This document shows positions 37,961 to 43,898 of a stretch of DNA of 43,898 bases, in pieces. Source of the DNA: Sulfuricurvum sp. (GTDB lineage Bacteria; Campylobacterota; Campylobacteria; Campylobacterales; Sulfurimonadaceae); the NCBI GenBank assembly GCA_030694265.1, contig JAUXYP010000009.1, positions 1 to 43,898 on the forward strand, in the 5' to 3' direction. Made by a program: the position numbers and the translations under genes. Within the stretch, counting starts at the first letter, position 1. Each line of letters opens with the position of its first letter. The notes below the pieces were generated by a model. The model did not search any database and had not been told where the DNA came from. It was given only the letters and a program-made list of their open reading frames with translations.

Positions 37961-38758
37961 ATGATAGAGATGCTCAGCTACCCCTTTATGCAGCGTGCTT
38001 TTGCGGCGGGACTTATTATCGCGATTTTAGCCGCTATTAGCGGTTCTTTTATTGTATTACGCCGTTATTCCCTTTTGAGTGAAACGCTTGCTCACGTCTC
38101 ATTGGTGGGTGTTTCGGTGGGACTTTTGATCGGAAGCAACCCGTTATGGATGGCGATTGTCGCCTCATTAATTGCCTCATGGATGATCGAATATCTGCGT
38201 AGCGTCCACCACCTCTATTCGGACTCGATATTGGCGATCTTTTTGTCGGGTTCTTTGGCGCTGGCGATTATTATCGTTTCACTGGCAGGCTCTTTTAATG
38301 CATCGCTGTTTAGTTACCTCTTTGGTTCTATTCTCTCGGTGACGAATGAAGATTTAGCCGTTATGGGTATCGCAGGGACAGCGGGTATGGCGCTGTTGCT
38401 TCTGTTCTTCAAAGAGCTCTATTTTATCGCGTTTGACGAAGAGGTCGCCCGTGCCAGCGGTATTCGTGTGGCACTCCTCAACTTTATGCTGGTTAGTGTT
38501 ATCGCCGTTATCATTGCCCTCTCGATACGGGTTGTGGGAACACTGCTGATTGGTGCATTGATGGTTATCCCGCCGGTTGCGGCTATTCGGTTTGGATTGG
38601 GCTTTTTCAAAACGATGCTCCTATCTATAATTATCGCCCTTATTAGTGTTATTGTCGGATTGAGCGCCTCTTTCTTTTTCTCTCTCCCCAGCGGTGCCGC
38701 AATCGTGTTGTGCCTCTTGCTCTTTTTTATAGTAGCGTTGGTAATTAATCTTCCATGA
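37961..38758 (+). CDS. znuB: zinc ABC transporter permease
   Basis: A permease of about 265 residues with eight or nine helices, of the ABC-3 (ZnuB/MntB) family. Typical stretches are RRYSLLSETLAHVSLVGVS, the FDEEVARASGI motif and VVGTLLIGALMVIPPVAA. I start it at the ATG at 37961, preceded by AGGGG; an in-frame ATG at 37937 would overlap znuC by 16 bases. It shares ATGA with the following methyltransferase gene. Confidence 0.93.
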   Translation: MIEMLSYPFMQRAFAAGLIIAILAAISGSFIVLRRYSLLSETLAHVSLVGVSVGLLIGSNPLWMAIVASLIASWMIEYLRSVHHLYSDSILAIFLSGSLALAIIIVSLAGSFNASLFSYLFGSILSVTNEDLAVMGIAGTAGMALLLLFFKELYFIAFDEEVARASGIRVALLNFMLVSVIAVIIALSIRVVGTLLIGALMVIPPVAAIRFGLGFFKTMLLSIIIALISVIVGLSASFFFSLPSGAAIVLCLLLFFIVALVINLP

Positions 38759-39438
38759 GGGTACATGAGGAGTTCTCCCGTTACGCAGCCCAATACGGAG
38801 TGCATAACGTTATTCAAGCCAAAGTAGCGCAGAAGCTGGCGGCAGATACCCAAGATAAGCCTCGTAAGATTCTCGATCTTGGCTGCGGTAACGGCACCCT
38901 TTTTTCTCATATTGATTGGGAGATGGATACTTTTACAGGAGTCGATTTTTCCGAATCGATGCTCTCTCACCATCCGCACGCATCAAACGTCACCTTGATG
39001 TTAGGAAATTTCAACGATCCGAACCTCTTTGAAAAACTTTCCTCTATGAAATTTGACCGCATCTATTCTGCTTCAGCATTGCAGTGGGCAGATGACCTGG
39101 ACACCGTGTTTAAAGCCCTTCAATCATTAAACAGCCCTATGTCCCTTGCGATTTTCACTTCCGGCACGTTTAAAACCCTCTATGAGACAGCAGGACTCTC
39201 TCCGATTCTAAAATCTTCCGATGAGGTGATCGAGATCGCAAATAGCCATTTTGATGCGCAGTTTGAGATTGTTCGGTATGTGCTGGAGTTTGATACGGTA
39301 CGAGAGATGTTTCGTTATATCAAGCGCAGTGGAGTGAGTGGAGGGCGGCGCGTCCTTGATTTTGCTCAGATGAAAGCGCTAATGCAAAACTATCCATTAA
39401 ATTATTTGGAGTTTGAGGTTGTATTTATAACGTCTTAG
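38755..39438 (+). CDS. bioC: BioC-like malonyl-ACP O-methyltransferase
   Basis: This 227-residue SAM-dependent enzyme opens FSRYAAQYGVHNVIQAKVAQ, close to the BioC start. Motif I ILDLGCGNGTL follows, then VDFSESML, SALQWADDLD and the late LRYIKRSGVSG-type stretch (here MFRYIKRSGVSGGRRVLD) typical of BioC. BioC methylates malonyl-ACP to start biotin synthesis. It overlaps znuB by ATGA, so it is probably part of the zinc operon; no other bio gene is in the window. Its stop codon shares two bases with that of the convergent kinase gene. Another methyltransferase function is possible. Confidence 0.7.
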   Translation: MRVHEEFSRYAAQYGVHNVIQAKVAQKLAADTQDKPRKILDLGCGNGTLFSHIDWEMDTFTGVDFSESMLSHHPHASNVTLMLGNFNDPNLFEKLSSMKFDRIYSASALQWADDLDTVFKALQSLNSPMSLAIFTSGTFKTLYETAGLSPILKSSDEVIEIANSHFDAQFEIVRYVLEFDTVREMFRYIKRSGVSGGRRVLDFAQMKALMQNYPLNYLEFEVVFITS

Positions 39439-40688
39439 AGTGTTATCTCAGAAAATAGCGGTCTTCTATTTCTATCCTCATGCATACATCTAACTCTTAT
39501 TTCCTCAAGAATTGCATACTTTTCTCCCTCTTTGACGGGACACAGTGAGAGCATATCTTCCAGCAAACACCCGAACGCCCGTACCTCAATTTTTTCAAAC
39601 TCTTTTTGATGAGGTTCATAAAAGCTAGCTGCTCCGAAATCTCCTAGATAGCAGTGATCTTCCTTATTAATCAGGATATTATGGGCATACAGATCACCGT
39701 GCATCACTCCGCGCGAATGCAGATGTGCTGCAGCTGAGGCGATGGCTTTGGCCACTTCTCGGATCGTTTCTATACTAAAGGTACTTCCCTCATGAAAAGT
39801 ATCACGTGTGCAAGTGTCAAAATCAGGTGGCAGTCCGAGGTTTCGGTAGATGTCGGGGATATACTCCAGCAGCAGCCCCAGTTTTTCGTCCCCCTCCAGT
39901 TTCGCCAGCACCTTGATGAGATTTGGATGCTCACTCGTGCTCATGCAGGCATTCATCTCATCATGGGCATAGCCGTCACTTGTAATCGCTCCCTTGAAGA
40001 GCTTGAGGGCAACATCTTTCTTGTGTATGTCGCAATAAGCTTTAAAAATCTCACCCGAAGCTCCTGCACCCAATAGCTCTTTGACTTCTAGCGCTTCATA
40101 GGCTATTTCTTCAAGTGCAAACTTCTGTTTCCCGCTACACGGATTCCCAGAAAAGGCGAGCCATGAGAGCTTAGGAAGTGTAAGTAGCCATGAGGGTATC
40201 TCTTGAAGCTGATTTGCCGAGAGGCGCAGCAGTTCCAAATTTCGACATTGGGCCATCTCGTCAGGCAATCTTTCTATTTGATTACCCGCTAGAGGAAATT
40301 TTTGAAGCTTGTGTAATTTTCCTATTGATCGTGGCAATTGGGTGAGTTTATTATCGGTCAGTATTAGCCAACTGATACTAAGAGGGAGAACGTCTTCGTC
40401 AAATTTTTCAATTTGATTTGCTTTAAATCCCAGCATAGTGAGGTTTTCACACCCAATAAAAGAGGGAATGTGAGTAAAGTGATTATAGGAAAAAAATGCG
40501 ATTTTTAGTTTTGCAAGGTTGCTGAATTCTTCTGGTAGAGAGGTGAGGGCATTATGGCTCAAGTCCAAGACTTCCAAAGTATCAGCCAATTCAAAAATTT
40601 CTTGGGGAAATACAGTCAAATTTTCACTTAGTGTTAGCCGTTTAATCCCTTTTAGTTTTCCTGCTCGCAGTTGTGCTAACGTTTGCAT
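39435..40688 (-). CDS. leucine-rich-repeat protein fused to a protein kinase domain
   Basis: A 417-residue cytoplasmic protein with no signal or membrane segment. Residues 1-185 hold about seven leucine-rich repeats (for example LEVLDLSHNALTSLPEEF and LELLRLSANQLQEIPSWL). Residues 203-417 form a eukaryotic-type kinase with a Gly loop LGAGASGEIF, VALK Lys229, helix C Glu244, catalytic loop HGDLYAHN (Asp332, Asn337), DFG (350-352) and the late Arg409. All catalytic residues are present. The loop is HGD instead of HRD and the activation segment is very short. Substrate is unknown. It is convergent with the BioC-like gene and monocistronic. Confidence 0.88.
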   Translation of the reverse strand: MQTLAQLRAGKLKGIKRLTLSENLTVFPQEIFELADTLEVLDLSHNALTSLPEEFSNLAKLKIAFFSYNHFTHIPSFIGCENLTMLGFKANQIEKFDEDVLPLSISWLILTDNKLTQLPRSIGKLHKLQKFPLAGNQIERLPDEMAQCRNLELLRLSANQLQEIPSWLLTLPKLSWLAFSGNPCSGKQKFALEEIAYEALEVKELLGAGASGEIFKAYCDIHKKDVALKLFKGAITSDGYAHDEMNACMSTSEHPNLIKVLAKLEGDEKLGLLLEYIPDIYRNLGLPPDFDTCTRDTFHEGSTFSIETIREVAKAIASAAAHLHSRGVMHGDLYAHNILINKEDHCYLGDFGAASFYEPHQKEFEKIEVRAFGCLLEDMLSLCPVKEGEKYAILEEIRVRCMHEDRNRRPLFSEITL

Positions 40689-40771
40689 AATGCCCTTTTT
40701 CCTGAGATTTTACCCAATTATTACTTGTGCCATTTTTTTGCTCATCACTCTTTTATCAAATTCATTCCATA

Positions 40772-40789
40772 TGCGTTATACTATACGCA
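40772..40789 (+). promoter_or_regulatory. -10 element inside an inverted repeat, upstream of the small unknown gene
   Basis: TGCGT-TATACTAT-ACGCA has 5-bp arms around an 8-base centre that holds TATACT, a fair -10. It lies 21-38 bases before the ATG at 40810. A repressor binding the arms would block the promoter. Confidence 0.35.
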
Positions 40790-40809
40790 ATAAAAGTGGG
40801 AGGTGTATG

Positions 40810-41184
40810 ATGCACAACATTGAAAAATATGACAATTTAAAAGATGTAATGCCAAAATTGCAGCCTGTTCTCGTAGAAGCGATTCAATCAGAATTTTTAG
40901 AGATCAAAAAAATCAATAAAGAGTGTGAAAAATACATTGCTTCGTGCGCACAGATGCCAGAACTAAAAAATGCCGAGTATGTTATTTTCTCACACCATAT
41001 TAAAAAGAACGAGCACAAAAACGAAATTTTTGTCTTTATTGATGCGCAGGGCGGTATTGTCCGTCACGTCACAGGACGAGAGATGGAGCTTTATGGATTA
41101 TTGGGCTCGTGTTCAAATCTGCATGTTTCGGATGAGTTTGTTGAGTCTAAGAGTCATTGTGACACGGATGAATGTCGTCGTTAA
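40810..41184 (+). CDS. hypothetical protein with Cys/His-rich tail
   Basis: A small protein of 124 residues with no recognised family. It is helical at the start (MHNIEKYDNLKDVMPKLQPV), then has CEKYIASCAQMP, a strand-rich middle with KNEIFVFIDAQGGIVRHVTG and a final HCDTDEC. No signal peptide or membrane segment is seen. The ATG at 40810 has GGGAGG at ideal spacing; the ATG at 40807 is too close. Its last 38 bases overlap the convergent flavoprotein gene. Confidence 0.75.
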   Translation: MHNIEKYDNLKDVMPKLQPVLVEAIQSEFLEIKKINKECEKYIASCAQMPELKNAEYVIFSHHIKKNEHKNEIFVFIDAQGGIVRHVTGREMELYGLLGSCSNLHVSDEFVESKSHCDTDECRR

Positions 41185-42391
41185 GTAAGTTTTTCAGAAT
41201 TCCATTTGCCGCAAATCGTCCGCTGGCAAAAGCGGCAGTTAGTAGATAACCGCCTGTTGGGGCATCCCAATCGAGCATTTCCCCTGCGCAATACACATTG
41301 GACAGATTACATATCATTAAATCTTCAGTGAGTGCCTCACGTTTCACCCCGCCTGCCGTGCTAATGGCTTCTTCCATAGGCTGCATTCCTATGAGTTTAA
41401 TCGGATATTTTTTAACGATAGCAGCTACACAATAAGGATCAGACCATTTGTCTTTAGGCAATAGTTCACGAATGAGGGCAGTTTTAACACTGTCAAGCCC
41501 TGCTTTGCGCCAAATATTGTTGATGGATTGTTTTCCTGAGGGCGCTAGCAGAGCAGTCAATTTACTGATTGTTACATAAGGGAGCAGGTCTAAATAGAGA
41601 GTAGCCTCCCCATGAGCGATTATTTCTTCCCTAAGAGGACGGGATAGCGCATAGACTAAACCTCCCTCTATGCCATAGGTTGTCAAAATGGCTTCCGAAG
41701 AGCTCTTTTGCATTTCGCCAGAGTCACTTTTAACCCAGCCCAATACATTTTTGAGTGGTTTACCCAAATGGGAATCCATGTGGGGTGACCATTGGGCTTT
41801 AAATCCACAGTTGGATGGTAATAGAGGATTGATGGCTATACCCTTCTGCGCCAAAATACGCACCCATGCCCCATCTGAACCTAGGCTTGGCCAGCTGGCA
41901 CCGCCCAAAGCCAAAATAGTCGCATCCGATACTATAACCTTTTCACCCTCAGCCGTTGCAAAACGCAAACTTCCCTCATTGGTAAAGCCCTCCCAATAAT
42001 GCTTGCAATGGACTCTGACGCCACGTTTTTTTAAATCAGACAACCAGTGACGCAGTAAAGGAGCAGCCTTCATCTCTGTGGGAAATATTCGCCCTGACGT
42101 GCCGATAAAGGAAGAGACGCCGAGACTTTCCATCCACAATACGATTTTTTGAGCATCAAACTCTTCCAGCATGGGTTTGAGCCAATCGCTTTGATCGTAA
42201 CGAGCGATAAAATCAGACAGTGGTTCACTGTGGGTAATGTTTAATCCTCCCTTACCTGCCATGAGAAACTTTCTTCCAACAGAAGCCTTTGCTTCAAAAA
42301 CATCGACGTGTACTCCGTGCCCTGACAAAACATCCGCGGCCATCAATCCCGCAGGACCTGCCCCAATAATGACAATGCGCTTAGATTTCAA
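41147..42391 (-). CDS. HI0933/BaiN-family FAD-dependent oxidoreductase
   Basis: A 414-residue flavoprotein. The dinucleotide-binding motif IVIIGAGPAGLMAADVL is at 6-22, followed by VGRKFLMAGKGGLNITHSE, a family hallmark, then GASWPSLGSDG and the C-terminal STAGGVKREAL and YCAGEMLDWDAPTGGYLL. Members of this family (Pfam HI0933_like) have unclear substrates; names like BaiN are uncertain outside gut clostridia. It overlaps the ThiD2-like gene by ATGA upstream and the small convergent gene by 38 bases downstream. Confidence 0.9.
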   Translation of the reverse strand: MKSKRIVIIGAGPAGLMAADVLSGHGVHVDVFEAKASVGRKFLMAGKGGLNITHSEPLSDFIARYDQSDWLKPMLEEFDAQKIVLWMESLGVSSFIGTSGRIFPTEMKAAPLLRHWLSDLKKRGVRVHCKHYWEGFTNEGSLRFATAEGEKVIVSDATILALGGASWPSLGSDGAWVRILAQKGIAINPLLPSNCGFKAQWSPHMDSHLGKPLKNVLGWVKSDSGEMQKSSSEAILTTYGIEGGLVYALSRPLREEIIAHGEATLYLDLLPYVTISKLTALLAPSGKQSINNIWRKAGLDSVKTALIRELLPKDKWSDPYCVAAIVKKYPIKLIGMQPMEEAISTAGGVKREALTEDLMICNLSNVYCAGEMLDWDAPTGGYLLTAAFASGRFAANGILKNLLNDDIHPCHNDS

Positions 42392-42810
42392 TGACTCTCG
42401 TTATTGGGATTTAAAAGGTTTTCTTTTTCTAATGTATAGAGTTCGTAGCGGATCTGCTTAAACCGTTCGCTTAAAGTGGGTTCGACGATCTTATAAAGCT
42501 CTTCCAAAACCCTTGAGGACTCTTGCCCTCTTTTGTAATTGGCTATCAAGATACTTCTTAGATCGGTTCGATTCATTTCGCTGGGCATCGTAGGGCGTAA
42601 AACATCATTAACACTGTCGCGTGAGGCAAGCAATGCTTCAAGAGGTTCAATACGGCATTGGTGACGGAGTGTTTTGAGCGCAGTGGAGAGAGACTTGTCA
42701 TTGTGAACATAGCGCGCTATATCCTCAATCACACGTATCCCCTCTTTGAGACGGTTGAGATTCGCATCCACCACTCGGAAGAGTTCCGAGGGCAGAGTGT
42801 TACTCGTCAC
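42388..42810 (-). CDS. stand-alone ThiD2-like protein
   Basis: A predicted 140-residue all-helical protein. The stretch RVVDANLNRLKEGIRVIEDIAR, read as RVVDANLNRLKEG and IRVIEDIARYVHND, with LKTLRHQCR after it, matches the ThiD2 domain found fused to thiamine-phosphate synthase (ThiE) in some bacteria. Here it stands alone with no ThiE domain. It may phosphorylate HMP-phosphate in thiamine synthesis; that is inferred. I start it at a GTG (42810) that overlaps the Bax-inhibitor stop codon by 11 bases; upstream codons lie inside that gene. Confidence 0.75.
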   Translation of the reverse strand: MTSNTLPSELFRVVDANLNRLKEGIRVIEDIARYVHNDKSLSTALKTLRHQCRIEPLEALLASRDSVNDVLRPTMPSEMNRTDLRSILIANYKRGQESSRVLEELYKIVEPTLSERFKQIRYELYTLEKENLLNPNNESH

Positions 42811-43507
42811 GACCACCGAAAATTCCGAAGATTTGCAATAGAGTGATAAAGAGATTAAAGAAATCCAAATACAGGGCAATAGCACCATCCATTGGAGTTT
42901 CATAGGCACCACGGATAACGTTTTGTGTATCGACCAAAACCATAATACTAATAACGATCAAGAAAACACCTTGAATCGCTACATACAATAAGGGACTTTT
43001 GAAAACAAATACATTAATAAGAGAGACAACCATTATAATAAGAAAAGCGATCATAAGAGGCTTTGTCCAAGTAGTAAAGTCTTTCGCACTTTTAATAGCG
43101 AAGAAACTTAATCCCCCGAACAATGCAGCCGTCATAAAAAACGCATTCCCTACAATAGTAGCTCCACCCGACATACCAAGGATATGGCTTAAGAGTGGTG
43201 TAATGATAACACCACTTGCGAATGTAAATCCAAACAATCCAATCATATTAACGCCCGGTTTGTTTTTGATCATTTGAAGACCAAACATACCGAACAGCAT
43301 CCATGGAATAGCAATCCACCAGTAATTCGCCGCAACGATACCGGCAAATGGCATCCCTACATACGCCCCCACACCGCCTGCAAGCATTGATGCTGCAAAC
43401 AACTTGTAAGTCTCTTTAACAAACGAAACGATCTGCGCTTCGCTTTTTGAAGCGCTCTCGTAACCAAACGCACGTTGTTGTGCATAATCACGATCATATA
43501 AACCCAT
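42800..43507 (-). CDS. Bax inhibitor-1/YccA family membrane protein
   Basis: A 235-residue inner-membrane protein with seven hydrophobic segments. Family stretches are FVKETYKLFAASMLAGGVGAY near the N-terminus (seen in parts) and the end FFNLFITLLQIFG with a final GGRDE tail, which has the conserved acidic end of BI-1 proteins. Bacterial members such as YetJ conduct calcium in a pH-dependent way; YccA modulates FtsH. Which role applies is unknown. AAGGAAA precedes the ATG, and TATAAT lies about 40 bases upstream. Confidence 0.93.
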   Translation of the reverse strand: MGLYDRDYAQQRAFGYESASKSEAQIVSFVKETYKLFAASMLAGGVGAYVGMPFAGIVAANYWWIAIPWMLFGMFGLQMIKNKPGVNMIGLFGFTFASGVIITPLLSHILGMSGGATIVGNAFFMTAALFGGLSFFAIKSAKDFTTWTKPLMIAFLIIMVVSLINVFVFKSPLLYVAIQGVFLIVISIMVLVDTQNVIRGAYETPMDGAIALYLDFFNLFITLLQIFGIFGGRDE

Positions 43508-43700
43508 AGCTTTTTCCTTATAGAGGTAAATTTTAGATATGAAAAGAATTATACAGCATTTTTATTAACCATGCATTTGCAAATAGAGCTAATAGAGAGA
43601 GTAAAAGGAGCAAAAACGGGTAAAAATGTTACAAATAATTACATATGAGGATAAGAAGGAAATCTTTCTCTACTTTCTCAGTAATTCCCTCCAAAACCTC
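43508..43700. other. non-coding spacer between Bax-inhibitor gene and rRNA promoter
   Basis: No ORF of more than a few codons with a ribosome binding site is seen on either strand. On the minus strand it holds the promoter of the Bax-inhibitor gene (-10 at 43548-43553). The rest, AG- and T-rich, shows no recognisable element. Confidence 0.5.
43548..43553 (-). promoter_or_regulatory. -10 element for the Bax-inhibitor gene
   Basis: On the minus strand TGTATAAT, an extended-looking -10, lies about 40 bases upstream of the ATG at 43507. No good -35 is visible. Confidence 0.5.
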
Positions 43701-43729
43701 TTGACTTCTAAGTTCTTTTTCCCTATAAT
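43701..43729 (+). promoter_or_regulatory. strong sigma-70 promoter, probably of an rRNA operon
   Basis: TTGACT, a 17-base spacer and a perfect TATAAT form a near-consensus promoter on the plus strand, the best in the window. A C-rich discriminator (TCTCCTCC) follows, and transcription should start near 43737. No protein gene follows in the 160 bases left, and the leader looks like an rRNA leader. Confidence 0.75.
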
Positions 43730-43736
43730 TCTCCTC

Positions 43737-43898
43737 CACAAACGATGAGACGCCTTGAGTTAAGGCATTGAGTTTGAGTTTGCGATCATTGAAAACTAAG
43801 CAGGTTAAACGGTTTGAGACTTTCTCAAATACGTTGACCTCTAAAATATGTCAACACAATACAACAACCGTCTATTTACTTTGGTTAGGAAACTAACC
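43737..43898 (+). other. probable rRNA operon leader (16S gene beyond window)
   Basis: The transcribed leader has four perfect hairpins: GCCTT/AAGGC at 43752-43766, TTTGAGA/TCTCAAA at 43813-43829, GTTGAC/GTCAAC at 43833-43855, and GGTTAG-GAAA-CTAACC at 43883-43898, the last with a GNRA tetraloop. A boxA-like stretch, GATCATTGAAAACTAAG, lies at 43784-43800 and resembles rRNA antitermination leaders. The 16S gene itself is not seen, so the assignment is inferred. Confidence 0.6.

Noticed and set aside
39435..43507. LRR-kinase to Bax-inhibitor stretch as a defence island
   Set aside because: No nuclease, toxin or phage-related gene is seen; neighbours are biotin-, thiamine- and flavin-type genes. 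Only the kinase is unusual.

Overview
The window looks like a dense chromosomal segment of a Campylobacterota (Epsilonproteobacteria) genome, most like the Sulfuricurvum/Sulfurimonas group. This is inferred from protein character and gene order: tig-clpP-(x)-def facing folE-fliI, secG-frr-pyrE, pyrG-recJ, x-rnhA-rnc-aroC, and a NifS/NifU pair as the Fe-S assembly system. I recall several of these adjacencies from Campylobacter and Helicobacter. No database search was possible. Almost everything is housekeeping, with very short gaps and many 1-26 bp gene overlaps. I saw no IS element, CRISPR array, tRNA or prophage.

Layout. 1-3298 (minus): a pseudopilin/secretin operon (PilP/GspC-like protein, lipoprotein secretin, two bitopic membrane proteins, class III prepilin cut by the window edge), preceded by a near-consensus sigma-54 promoter. 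3430-4645: a Tat-exported YcbK-like peptidase and a Sel1-repeat protein. 4684-8610 (minus): nrdB, a nitrilase-family hydrolase and three SAM-dependent methyltransferases (Pcm, a TehB-like enzyme, an RsmB/NSUN RNA m5C enzyme) in one overlapping operon. 8689-14600: a 1082-aa AsmA/DUF748 protein, a YeiH family transporter and ComM. 14688-18185 (minus): tig, clpP, a degenerate GGDEF protein and def. 18261-20232 (plus): a possible 19-aa leader ORF, folE and fliI. 20237-24588: an iron-permease-like protein, nifS-nifU and a PIN-PhoH protein. 24655-31063 (minus): pyrG, recJ, a LapB-like TPR/zinc-ribbon protein, rnhA, rnc and aroC, overlapping at every junction up to aroC. 31197-34352: a Kef-type antiporter and secG-frr-pyrE.

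34410-39438 is a zinc locus. A Fur-family (probably Zur) regulator is coupled to a ZevA-ZevB-like fusion transporter on one side, and znuA-znuC-znuB plus a coupled BioC-like methyltransferase lie on the other. The divergent spacer holds a perfect 15-bp palindrome, TGCAAC-TTA-GTTGCA, which is the obvious operator candidate.

39435-43507 carries a leucine-rich-repeat/protein-kinase fusion, a small unknown protein, a HI0933-family flavoprotein, a stand-alone ThiD2-like protein and a Bax-inhibitor-1 family membrane protein. The last ~390 bases hold no protein gene. They contain a consensus sigma-70 promoter (TTGACT-17-TATAAT) followed by a leader with four perfect hairpins and a boxA-like element. 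This reads as the promoter and leader of an rRNA operon whose 16S gene lies just beyond the window end.

Most distinctive items: the sigma-54 promoter on the pseudopilin operon, the single-chain ZevAB-like protein lacking the usual HPH start in a Zur locus, the LRR-kinase, the inactive-looking GGDEF protein between clpP and def, and the LapB-like protein in an RNase operon. I did not see a clearly new multi-gene defence or mobile system.
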